64,000 nucleotides of DNA from positions 18,007,904 to 18,071,903 of the forward strand of contig NC_058163.1 in assembly GCF_020080835.1 (NCBI RefSeq), in the 5' to 3' direction. The notes beneath the pieces are model-generated. The model had not been told where the DNA came from. It saw only the letters and a list, made by a program, of their open reading frames with translations, and made no database searches. The position numbers and the translations under genes were made by a program. Shown piece by piece: positions 10,695-21,180 of the stretch. The stretch is from Cotesia glomerata. Taxonomy: Eukaryota; Arthropoda; Insecta; Hymenoptera; Braconidae. Positions within the stretch are counted from its first letter, which is position 1. Every line of letters begins with the position of its first letter.

Positions 10695-11065
10695 AAAAAT
10701 ATTCGTGACACGGATATATCGTTTACTCTGAAAAAATTTCGCTCAACCATGTAAAGTTCTCTGTGTCCGCTTTTACACGAAAATTTTTGAAACTGTAAGA
10801 GTAAATCAAGTTTTATAAAAATTTATAAATTGCCTATTCATTATCGCAAGTTTCACTAGCGAGCCTTTAATAAGAGTTTTACAATGTTTTATAGAACTTT
10901 ATAAAATTTCATGAGCTTTAATGAAATTGTATAAATTATTAGACTTGAATTGTATACAATTCCAACTCTTAAAATCCATTTAATATCAGAAAAAATTATG
11001 AAATAAGCATTTATCGTTATGTAAGAGTTAACACATAAGTTAGGTATTACGAGACATGAACCGTT

Positions 11066-11130
11066 ACTTGGACAAGTGAGCAGCGTTCCAGACTTCGACA
11101 CGTGAGGACCCGAGTTCAAGCCCAACATAC
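11066..11130 (+). ncRNA. tRNA-like pseudogene in element A
   Basis: An A-box-like TTGGACAAGTGAGCAGCG, an anticodon-arm-like CCAGACTTCGACACG and a B-box-like GAGTTCAAGCC are spaced as in a tRNA. Acceptor-stem pairing is poor, so this is not a working tRNA but a tRNA-derived module with possible polymerase III promoter elements. Confidence 0.5.
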
Positions 11131-12530
11131 CTCAAGATTTTTTCATCAAGCATTTACATATATCTTGTGTTTCCAAGTTCGCAATGAGTCCACAATACTA
11201 TAATTGATTTCGAAATTTTAATTTTTTTATATTTTAGAAATTTTTTTTTTAATATTTTTTCTGAGGTACAATTTTTACATCACTTTTACGTCATAATGAC
11301 ATCATTATCATGATATAGACATCACAGGTACATCATATTGACGTCATAAATGTCATTAAGACATAATACTGACGTCATGACTACGTCATATTTTTACGTC
11401 AGAATCTTACGTCAGGAAGTGTGAAATAATGAGTCACATATGACTCATTCGTGACTTATATCTTACGTAAATCCTGACATAGCCCAATGTCATTTTGACT
11501 TCACATTGACGTAAACGTGTTTACTGGGTTTGCCTTTAGGAAAAAAAATATTGAAAGAAGAAGCTTTACCAACGATGCAGCATCAGTTTATTCCGGTATT
11601 TGAACATTAGTTTCTAACAAGTACTGTAGATGAACTCAAAATGCTAAGCTTACATTCGAATAACTATGAAGACGAAGAGCTATTTCAAGTGCAAGAAAAT
11701 AACATCGAGCCCCAGACAATATTAGTAGATGATGTTCCTAATAATTTAATAGATGATGGTGTTCAAACGGAGCAAGACTTGATAGAACCACCTTTCAGTC
11801 AACACGCCTGTAAGGATTCGAAGAATCTACAAGAAATCGAAGCTCCAAAATTGCCACCGTTTTGGTTGTATATACCCGAGCCCAATGGATTTGTATTTAT
11901 GCGAATGGATCCAACAACTCAGCAGATCAAAATTCGGTTACGCTTAAACAAGGATACATCTATTACGATATGTATTAATGAATTTCCGAGCAGATACATC
12001 TATTATTTTTTAACAATCATTGATTATTATTTTTTTTCAGGTTCTTTTTCCTAACAATGACTAACTGCCTCTAAACGAAAAAATTAATTCATTAAGTTGT
12101 ATTTATGACTACTTGAAATCAGTGGAAAGATGGCCTTTATGTGTTGGTACTCAGATTGACAGTATAAAGTAAGGATTGCTTGTTTTTGCTTAAGTGAATG
12201 TATGAGCTACTGAGAAAAGGATTCATACAAATTGAATTAATATAATTACATTAATTTTCAGGTATTCAAAACTTTGTAAAAATTTGATTGTTGGTGATGA
12301 CACTTATAAAAGGAACCAAGCTAATCCAAGATGTAAACCTTGTCGAATATTACGGAATCGATTGCAGAGTCGAAATTCGACTTCAATTAATTTGGAAATA
12401 ACAATTGCTAAAAAAAGACGTGCTTCAAATCTAGTTAGGCAATGCAAACGTTTAAAAAATAGTAAGTTTTATAAAATACAATTGTTTTTTCATTTTCAAA
12501 AATATCAACATACAAATTCTCTATGTCTAT

Positions 12531-14102
12531 AAAATGGTATGAGGTCTAAAAATCACTAAATTTATATGACTTTTAATTCTACGGATGTTATTAAATTCCG
12601 AAAAAAATAATTAAAAAACTATTTTATCTATTTGTTTAACAGGCAAACCTCCCAATTTATACAATTTCAATGGCTACACAGTGCATCACAAATTGATTAT
12701 CATTAGGAAACATTTCCTACTGGATAATATTAATATATGTATTTGCGAGAGTATGCAAATATAATATTACTTGATAATCTATCAAGAAGTTTCGTAATAT
12801 GAACATAAGTCAAAAATATTGAGTAGTTATTGACAATATACTCATGTTTGTCGTAAAATATTATATTTTTCTACGGCAATTTAAAATGATTTAACAATTT
12901 TTGGACAGTTTTTAATAAGACTCAAGATCAAATAATTTTATATACCTCCCGATATTTTTGTTTCATCAAGGGTGGTTTGTACATATAAATTTGTACATAT
13001 ATTTGTACATAATATTAAATAATTTCTTTGATTTCGGAAAAATAAGAATTGTATATTAAATTAAATAACTTCTGTCATTCAAATTATAACATAATACAGA
13101 TCTACATAAAATTTTTTAATTTTTTATTAATAAAATGATAATAAAATTCTCTTTCTTTACTTACATAAATTAAATAACTGAATCTAACAATTTCTAAAAA
13201 TTAAAACTAAAATGAATCGAAAAAATGCCAAATTATTATCATAAAATCAATACTTGCGATATTTTTAAAAATTTTTAATATTTAATTTATTATTGATAAT
13301 GTTTGTATGACATTATGTCTTTTATTGCTGTTAATTTATATTGTTCATTACGGGTTCAGTCCATGTTACATGACTGCTTTTGTAGTAATATTGAAATATA
13401 CTAATTTATAGAAATAAATAATTTTTTTTTAGCGAATAATATTCTTTTAATACGTTCATTGATTAAAGGTATCTATGTTTTATTTTAAAAATTTTTTAGA
13501 TGCAGAAATTGATTGCTTACAGGGGAAAATTTTTATATTTTCGTTTTGCTCCTGATGAACTTTTGTACTCTAATTTTAAACACATTCGTTTGTTTATTTT
13601 ATTATTTTCATGTACTTATTTATTTTCTATAACATAGTTATTTCTTCTTATTGATATATTAATTTATTTTTTTATATTCACAAATAAGCGTTAAATCGTT
13701 AAATGATACGTAAAAAATAATCATATATTGTTTCCCACTTTATGCGGATTTTTAAAAGCGCGCCTTAACTTAGCGGAAGTTTCTCTTTCCTTGTTTATTT
13801 TTCAAGCCTACTCTAACAATATTTGGCGCTTCTTTTAAGAGTTACCTTGATGCAAATGTGGCGCCATCCTAATTTAATACATTTTGACGGACACTTTTTC
13901 ATATACACAGATGATTCTCCTTACCTCTACCCTCCATATTGAGAACGGAACTTGGCGCCAAACTCTATCGAGTCTGTTGATTTTTTCATTTTTCTATTTT
14001 ATATCTTTTTGTAAAGAAAAAAAAAATTTTTTTTTCCTTAATAGTCTTATGAACGTGGACTTGGCGCGATTTTTTTACAGTGAAACTGTTTTTGTTCGGA
14101 TT
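12531..14102. other. Non-coding AT-rich stretch
   Basis: Apart from the small THAP-gene exon trace at 13500-13537 and a short repeat (about 13895-13975, GAACGGAACTTGGCGCCA, also near 47085), no gene or structure could be supported here. The sequence is A/T rich with many stops in all frames. Confidence 0.6.
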
Positions 14103-14110
14103 ATAATTAC
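14103..14110. repeat. 8-bp target site duplication, left
   Basis: ATAATTAC directly outside the left terminus of the foldback element; the same eight bases follow the right terminus at 31268-31275. Confidence 0.85.
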
Positions 14111-14479
14111 TAGGGCCGAGAATTTAGTTTTTTTAAAAGAGAGAGACAGAAGATAGGCGTAGCCAAGCGTTCTGATTGGTCGTAATAAATAAATTGTTTT
14201 TTGTTTATCGCTATTAAGTGAAGACAGCAGCTTGAATAAAAAATAAAATTTAGATTGCTAATCCAACATGAAAATATAAAAAATATGTCAAAAAAAAAAC
14301 AGGTTAGTTTGCAGATGTGAAGGTGCTTGTAAACAAATACAAGTCTGTGCTGCTCAGATAAATAAAGAAGAGAATTTGAAACACCGTGTTGTAACTAAAA
14401 TGTTTAATGAAATGAATAAAAGTGAACAGTGACAAGCTGGTGATTTTGCTGGAGATCGCGTAAAGGAATTGCTCCCGGT

Positions 14480-16060
14480 CTCACTGGTAATTTTGCTGGA
14501 GATCGCACTGACGGTCTTTTTAAAGGTCTCGCTGGAGGTCACGCTAGAAATCTTGCTGACGGTCTCGCTGGAGATCACGCTGATAGTTTTTCTATAGGTC
14601 TCGCTGTCGGTATCACTGGAGGTCGTTTTGCTGGGAGTTGTGCTAATGGTATGGCTGCCAGTCTCGCTAGTAATTTTGCTAGCGATCACAGTGACGGTTT
14701 CGCTCGAGATTACGCTGACGGTCTTTCTGGAGGTCTCGCTGGAGATCACGCTGATGGTCTCGCTGGAGGTCGTTTCGCTATAGAAGTTGTACTAATGGTA
14801 TTGCTGCCAGTCTCGCTGGTAATTTTGCTAGCGATCACGGTGATGGTATCGCTGGAGATTACGCTGACAGTCATTCTGAGAGTCCCGCTGGAGATCACGC
14901 TGACGATCTTTCTGGAGGTCTCGCTGGTGATTACGCTGACGGTTTTTCTGGGAGTCTCGCTAGAGATCACGCTGACGATATCGCTGGAGATCATGCTGAC
15001 GATCATTCTGGAGGTCTCGCTGGAGATCACGCTGACGGTCTCTCTAGAGGTTTCGCTGGAGATCACGCTGACGATCTTTCTGGAGGTCTCGCTGTTAATC
15101 ACGCTGATGGTCTTTCTGGAAGTCTTGCTGGAAATCACGCTGACGATCTTTTTGGAGATCTCGCTGGTGATTACGCTGACGGTTTTTCTGGGAGTCTTGC
15201 TGGAGATCACGCTGACGATCTCGCTGGAGATCATGCTGACGATCTTTCTGGAGGTCTCGCTGGTGATCACGCTGACTGTATTTCTGAAGGTCTCGCTGGA
15301 GATCACGCTGAGTCAGCGTGATCTCCAGCGAGACTCCCAGAAAAACCGTCAGCGTGATCTCCAGCGAGACTCCCAGAAAAACCGTCAGCGTAATCACTAG
15401 CGAGACCTCCAGAAAGATCGTCAGCGTGATCTCCAGCGAGATCTCCAAAAAGATCGTCAGCGTGATCTCCAGAAAGATCGTCAGCGTGATCACCAGTGAG
15501 ACCTCCAGAAAGATCGTCAGCGTGATCTCCAGCGATATCGTCAGCGTGATCTCTAGCGAGACTCCCAGAAAAACCGTCAGCGTAATCACCAGCGAGACCT
15601 CCAGAAAGATCGTCAGCGTGATCTCCAGCGGGACTCTCAGAATGACTGTCAGCGTAATCTCCAGCGATACCATCACCGTGATCGCTAGCAAAATTACCAG
15701 CGAGACTGGCAGCAATACCATTAGTACAACTTCTATAGCGAAACGACCTCCAGCGAGACCATCAGCGTGATCTCCAGCGAGACCTCCAGAAAGACCGTCA
15801 GCGTAATCTCGAGCGAAACCGTCACTGTGATCGCTAGCAAAATTACTAGCGAGACTGGCAGCCATACCATTAGCACAACTCCCAGCAAAACGACCTCCAG
15901 TGATACCGACAGCAAGACCTATAGAAAAACTATCAGCGTGATCTCCAGCGAGACCGTCAGCAAGATTTCTAGCGTGACCTCCAGCGAGACCTTTAAAAAG
16001 ACCGTCAGTGCGATCTCCAGCAAAATTACCAGTGAGACCGGGAGCAATTCCTTTACGCGA
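14480..16060. repeat. 33-bp tandem repeats in both arms of the foldback element
   Basis: Units resembling GGTCTCGCTGGAGATCACGC plus TGACGATCTTTCT repeat with substitutions along the left arm and as complements along the right arm, meeting at a palindrome near 15301-15323. Because 33 is a multiple of three, several frames stay open on both strands for hundreds of bases. The predicted proteins are monotonous (ISSETSRKTVSV or VSLEITLTIFLE) and match in mirror image, so they are repeat artefacts rather than genes. Confidence 0.88.
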
Positions 16061-16361
16061 TCTCCAGCAAAATCGCCAGCTTGTCACTGTTCACTTTTAT
16101 TCATTTCATTAAACATTTTAGTTACAACACGGTGTTTCAAATTCTCTTCTTTATTTATCTGAGCAGCACAGACTTGTATTTGTTTACAAGCACCTTCACA
16201 TCTGCAAACTAACCTGTTTTTTTTTGACATATTTTTTATATTTTCATGTTGGATTAGCAATCTAAATTTTATTTTTTATTCAAGCTGCTGTCTTCACTTA
16301 ATAGCGATAAACAAAAAACAATTTATTTATTACGACCAATCAGAACGCTTGGCTACGCCTA

Positions 16362-17409
16362 TGTTATGTCCACCCATATTTTTTTTTATTATTTAAATTA
16401 CCCGCGCAGATGGAAGACTTCTCCATGCGCGAAAGCCACAATAAAATATAAGCTACGTGACTGCTGGTTGACTAGCGGGGACTTCTGCAATCTCAGCACC
16501 GCGAGCTTTTAAAAAAGGCGATCAACAGCCAAATCAACGTCTTTGTTAGTTAATTCGACTTCCGCGTTTAGCTTGACAGGCCCGTGCCTTGTAAAGTCCC
16601 TTGTCTTAATTTGCTCTGCACTTAATTCGAGTTCAGACGCGGTTTCAACCGGCAGGCCACGTATTAGTTATTAGTATCTACTAGTCGGGTTTCTCAAAGT
16701 TCTAATTTGCCCTGCACTTAGGCGAGGACTCGATAAATAGATAAAACCTAGAAAGTCAAATCCCAAAGTCTTAATTTGCCCTGCACTTAGGCGGGATTTT
16801 GACAAGTAAGAAAATCTATAACCGGATTCTCAAAGTTCTAATTTGCTCTGCACTTAGGCGAGAGTTCGGTCAATAAGTATAAAATCATTTATTATAATAT
16901 CTTTTAAAGCTAAATTTGCGCACTTTACCCTACGGGGGACTGGAGGACGTTAGCTCAAATAAAATTCATTAATAATAATTTCGATCTAATAAAAATTGTG
17001 AAAGTGTAGAAGTTTGGTGTTTAATTAAAGAAATCTTGAAAAGTGAAAGCTGTTCCAAATAAATTCATTTCATAAATATAAGAAGCCCTTAAGATAAGCA
17101 GCCCAAATCCATCCACATCCATCCGCTGCAAACACCAACAAAGGGTCCAATCTAGGAAAAGGCACTACGATCAGCCCCGGAATCACGGATCCGATCCTAA
17201 GAAATAGTTCAACAAGTAGTAAGTACACCTACTCTTTATAAAAATCCGTGCCAGTCTCAAACGAAGGCGTGGTAAATTCGTACTTCGAAAACGTCCCACA
17301 TAAATAATTAAAACAACGGAATTAAAACCTCCGTTGCGTATTCTTTAAACTGTTTGTCCAAACCTCCACCGTTTACGCTACCGCTCTAAAAACGCCCTTG
17401 GACATAACA
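16362..17409 (+). repeat. 5' LTR
   Basis: 1048 bp, TG...CA bounded with inverted ends TGTTATGTCC/GGACATAACA. It contains four spaced copies of a motif like TAATTTGCCCTGCACTTAGG near 16613, 16703, 16771 and 16838, about 70-90 bp apart, which may be regulatory. It differs from the 3' LTR by a TTA indel near 16385 and by GGGGGAC versus GGTGAC near 16934. Confidence 0.9.
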
Positions 17410-17419
17410 TAAAGAACAC

Positions 17420-17443
17420 TGGTGGCAGCGGTGGGATTCGAAC
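17420..17443 (+). promoter_or_regulatory. Primer-binding site, leucine tRNA
   Basis: Ten bases after the LTR lies a 24-bp stretch starting TGGTGGCAGCGGTGGGATTC, complementary to the 3' end including CCA of an animal leucine tRNA of the AAG/UAG type (acceptor GCTGCCACCA, T-arm GGGTTCGAATCCCAC). The tRNA identity is from memory of that tRNA family. The match extends beyond the usual 18 bp. Confidence 0.8.
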
Positions 17444-18872
17444 ACGAAATTATTTAACTTTCGTTTGAGAAAATTTATAATCTCTAAATATTTTCTATTT
17501 TTCTTTTCAAATCTGTCCTTTTAAAATCAAGTATATCCTACTGTTCAGAAGTAAATTCAAGTTTATTTCTATTTAATTTTGATATCTTTAAAAATTTCTT
17601 GAAAAATTAATTTTAAATTTTATTTTAAAGTTCTGCAAATTTTTATAATTTTTTTCTTGTATATTATTAACTATCCATAAATTTTTCTCTTGAAAATTTT
17701 GTTGTTATTTCCATTTTTTTTTTTATTTTTATTATTATTATTGAAATCGATTTAAATTCCATTGGTTAAATAAAATTCGAGTTTAATTTGTATAATTTTG
17801 TTAATTTCAAAACCTTTCTTATTAGCCAAATTTATTAAATTATAAAAAAATTTTTTTTTTAAAAACTATAAAATTCTTTGTTTTATTTTGAATAAAATAT
17901 TAACTCCAGAAATTTTAGAATCGTTGTTCAAAATTTTTTTTTGATCTATATTAAATTGCTCCCATAAATTGCAAAAGAATTTCTTTCGTCATAAATTTTT
18001 GTTTAAAGGGAGTTATTTCGTCATTTTGCAATATTAAAATTTTTTTTTTCATCATCGGTTTTCGACCTCATATAGGTTTTAACCTTTTGGTATACTCTAC
18101 TCATCGCAACCTAATATTGCGATAAAGAATTCGCTGACATTTCTTTATTCGAGGTTGTTGCCTCACGCGTACTCGCACCTACATTCTTGTCAGCAAAAAT
18201 ATTCTTCTTCCGCATTAAGAAATCTTATACATTTTATTTTTGCTAATTAAGCAGTATCACTGGTAACCTAGTTACCTAGTTACCTAAATTTATAAATAAT
18301 TTATTTTCGAAATTTTTTTTATATACGCATACATAAGTCTCTCCTGAGATTTTTGCTGACTCGAAATATTAAATTCTCGGTAATTGTGTACATATCTATA
18401 TATAATTTTTTTTTGCATAATATATTAATCATTACAATTTAATTATTATAAATTTGTTCTTTTTCTCACTCTTATAGTAAATTTTTGTGCATCTTATATA
18501 AATTTTTTTTTGATTTTTAAATTTCGTTTCCCGTCACGTATAATTTTAATAAGGATTTGTTAATCCTCAAGTATTACAAAAAGTTTTTCTCCTGCTAAAT
18601 TATATTCTTGCGAAAATTTTTTTTTTTGGGGTATATTCTTTGAGTCTCGTAAAATAAAATTAATAACAAAATTTTATTCGACTGCTGATTGTCAATTTCC
18701 GTTATTGACATCTAAAATTTCATACATTTCTTCCTGCATTTAGAAATTTAGGTTTTTACACTTTTCAATCTCTATCGGGCCCGTAATAAATTACGTGCCG
18801 TCGAAAATTATTTTTTTTTATCGAGATTTAACCCGGAATAAAAATCCATCCCGCATAAGATCACCCTAAACC
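17444..18872 (+). other. Long untranslated leader of the LTR element
   Basis: About 1.4 kb of very A/T-rich sequence between the primer-binding site and gag, with no significant ORF. It may contain packaging signals, a splice donor for env mRNA or insulator sites; none was recognised. Confidence 0.6.
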
Positions 18873-18941
18873 GTGGAATCCTTTGAGGACGAATCGGGAA
18901 TTTACTTCTTCCCTTGTTCAAACGACTTTCCGTTTGGAGAC

Positions 18942-20441
18942 ATGGCTAACGGAACCTTCCGTGTAGATACCTCTATAGCTGAGGACAATCTCACTCCTCA
19001 AATCCAAATGCTAGCTAAAGAGCTCCACGATGCTCTCCCGTACTTCAACGGAGAAGGACCGACCGCCGTCAAAGATTTCGAGTTATTCGACGGGATAGTT
19101 AGAAACTGGCTACCGAGTATTCCGGTAGAGAAACAAGATTTCTTTGCTCGCCGTATAGCCCAAAAATTATACGGACGAGCCAAGAGATTAGTCGAACATG
19201 TCGAGTTAGCTTCAGTAGAAGATATTTTGCTTGTGTTAGGTAGAAAACTCAAAAGGGGCGATCCTTATATCACGTGGCAGAAAAATTTAGCCGCAGCGGC
19301 CCCAACAGAATCTGAGAACATCGAAGATTTCTATTATCGGTTAAGTGAAATGGTTACTCGTATTGAGCTCAATGCTCCCGAAGCCGATAGGGCCGTAGTA
19401 AAACGGACCTTCGAAAAAACAGCTGCTAATACTTTGTATGAATACTTGCCAGACTTTTTACGATGCCTGTGTAAAATCAAAAAGGCGGAAACGCTAGATA
19501 ACATGTATAAAGCCATCGAAAATGACGCGTACAGAAGACCGGAACGTAGACGCGCGATGAGAGATGATGGACTCCCACCGGGAGAATCACTTCCACCCTC
19601 AGTGGAAGTTCACAGACGATCAAGACAAGACGGTAACCGGCATTATCCACAAATGCCGAGATCTTCTCGAGAATATGACGACAGAGGTAATTATCGCGAA
19701 TTACCTCGCACTTTAATGTATCAAGAATACGGTCAAACTCCAATGACGATCGCCTCTGGACAAATATACTCGACAGACCATTACGAAGACCCACTTCCTG
19801 ACTTGTACGAAGACAGTTACTATGGCCCAGGGTATCAAAGAGAGCAACAAATAATGGGCTCTACTTTCGCGTTCGGAGCCGAGAGAAATCCCCAATATGG
19901 GCCCAGGGCTCAAAATTACTATCAACCGCGAAATTTTCAAAATTATAATCAAAATCGTTATCACCCTCGAATAATAGGCCCCAATAGAAGAACTGTTCGT
20001 TTTGAAGAAGATGAAGACTCGGAGGAAGCTAAATTGCGACATAAATCAGATCCTTCAATACTCTGCAACTGTCCATTCTGCCCAAAGGGAGAACGTCGAG
20101 ACGCATACGATCATTTAAACGGGTCGGGCGCTCGTCAATCGGAGGCAATGGCGAGTATGCCCGTCCAGTCTCCGCCTACCTCAATGAGGGTCCCCAGCAG
20201 TTACCCGCAGTATCCAAAGGGCCAATATCGGGGCTTCCAGAATCAATACCCCCGATCGATTCTTCAAAACACCCAGAAGCAAATCCTAGAACAACAATCG
20301 ACAGTCACAGAACCGATGCCTCTCCAACGACCGGAACAACAGTCAACACTGAGCAGTACGATGTCACCAGGACAACAAAATCCGCAACTGATGACTGCAG
20401 GAGAGTTGCGAACCCAACCAAGGACGAGCCAAAATGTTTAA
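18942..20441 (+). CDS. gag: Gag polyprotein
   Basis: The first ATG in the frame is at 18942, giving 499 residues; the frame itself opens after a stop at 18867. Residues 20-210 look like a helical capsid domain of retroelement Gag type (ELHDALPYFNGEG, FARRIAQKLYGRAK, WQKNLAAAAPTESENIEDFY). The C-terminal half is proline, glutamine, arginine and tyrosine rich. No classic CX2CX4HX4C knuckle is seen; a CNCPFC cluster near residue 375 is the only cysteine group. Lack of a clear knuckle is common in insect errantiviruses. Function would be particle assembly. Pol follows in the -1 frame with overlap, which implies ribosomal frameshifting. Confidence 0.82.
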   Translation: MANGTFRVDTSIAEDNLTPQIQMLAKELHDALPYFNGEGPTAVKDFELFDGIVRNWLPSIPVEKQDFFARRIAQKLYGRAKRLVEHVELASVEDILLVLGRKLKRGDPYITWQKNLAAAAPTESENIEDFYYRLSEMVTRIELNAPEADRAVVKRTFEKTAANTLYEYLPDFLRCLCKIKKAETLDNMYKAIENDAYRRPERRRAMRDDGLPPGESLPPSVEVHRRSRQDGNRHYPQMPRSSREYDDRGNYRELPRTLMYQEYGQTPMTIASGQIYSTDHYEDPLPDLYEDSYYGPGYQREQQIMGSTFAFGAERNPQYGPRAQNYYQPRNFQNYNQNRYHPRIIGPNRRTVRFEEDEDSEEAKLRHKSDPSILCNCPFCPKGERRDAYDHLNGSGARQSEAMASMPVQSPPTSMRVPSSYPQYPKGQYRGFQNQYPRSILQNTQKQILEQQSTVTEPMPLQRPEQQSTLSSTMSPGQQNPQLMTAGELRTQPRTSQNV

Positions 20442-20479
20442 CAACAGGAAGAGGCCCCTCAGTCCATTTACGAAGCCCA

Positions 20480-21180
20480 GCACTTCGAAACGGGGGAGTA
20501 AACGCGCTTCTCGACACTGGTTCCGATCTCAATCTGCTTTGTATAGAGGAACTACACGACGAAGCCCTTTGTAACATCGAGAATACGGGGGTAGTCGGAG
20601 GTATTGGCACGAGCTCAATGCCTATAACCGGTTCGATCAGTCTCAAAATATTTGGCGTAAAAATCACATTCCATCTCGTCCCTGAACCTCCCGGCGGTTA
20701 TAGGGCCATTTTAGGAAACGAATTTTTCGTTCAAAATCGCGTAAACATCTCATTTTACTGGAACACCTTAGTAATGAAAAATAAGCCTATAAGTCCCATA
20801 CCGATAATTAACCCGCGGAAGTTCCTTGAGCAAAAGATCCTCGCTCTAGGAACTGGGCCGAAAATATATTTATCTTGTAATCAGCTCCTAGGAAATTATC
20901 AGCGATTCCTCATCGATACCGGGGGGGATGTATGCCTCATCAATGCATCCGCTTTAAAACCCGAAACGATTATCGACATTGGAAAAGCTAGAAGATTCCG
21001 AGGTCTCAGCGATAGTACCTTCGAGACCCTAGGAGTAACCAAATTAAAAATTCTTAATATTGAAGTCGAGTTTCAAGTTTGTCGCGAGGATTTACCATTC
21101 CCTGGAGTGGGAATCTTGGGAAACAACTTCCTCGAAACCGAAAAAGCAGAAATTTCTTATGATAATCAAACTCTAGCCTT
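20480..21180 (+). other. Tandem retropepsin-like domains in pol
   Basis: Two separate aspartic protease units are seen one after the other. Each has its own active-site DTG (near 20513 and 20914) and its own C-terminal ILGN hallmark (near 20710 and 21115). Retroviral-type proteases normally have one such domain and act as homodimers. The two are clearly diverged in sequence, so this is not a recent slip duplication. Confidence 0.7.

Larger units (their letters stand above)
7777..11528. mobile_element. Element A: non-autonomous DNA transposon, CCCAG termini
   Basis: Terminal inverted repeats CCCAGTGAACACATGAC and CCCAGTAAACACGTTTAC bound a 3752-bp segment that sits inside a THAP-domain coding exon. 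Both subterminal regions are packed with TGACGTAA/TGACGTCA-like motifs, as in CACTA-like elements whose transposase binds subterminal repeats. No transposase ORF is present. The flanks are TAT and TTT, so no clean target duplication can be claimed. It contains a tandem array, a small CACTG MITE, a dispersed repeat and a tRNA-like stretch. Confidence 0.72.
7240..13540 (+). pseudogene. THAP-domain gene, interrupted and decayed
   Basis: A spliced gene for a THAP zinc-finger DNA-binding protein, possibly of transposon origin. Exon 1 (7240-7338) begins MGKICVVKSCPSG with the first THAP cysteine pair and ends at a good donor. Exon 2 (7641-7776) carries the CHLHF signature. Element A (7777-11528) cuts the domain, and the coding trace resumes at about 11530 with the THAP tail (EEALPT). 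It reaches an in-frame TAG at 11608 and then runs open to 12052. Further exon-like pieces lie at about 12090-12168, 12262-12460 and 13500-13537. A one-base frame slip in an A-run of exon 2 and the TAG suggest decay. The protein past the THAP domain is not recognised. Confidence 0.65.

Noticed and set aside
7777..11528. Assignment of element A to the P superfamily because it lies in a THAP gene
   Set aside because: No 8-bp duplication is present and the THAP coding belongs to the interrupted gene rather than to the element.
14354..16162. Several ORFs of 130-330 codons on both strands
   Set aside because: They are by-products of the 33-bp tandem array (33 is a multiple of three) and appear as mirror copies in the two arms; composition is monotonous and no domain is present.
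17420..17443. Possible tRNA gene fragment
   Set aside because: Its position just after the LTR and the complementary orientation show it is the primer-binding site.
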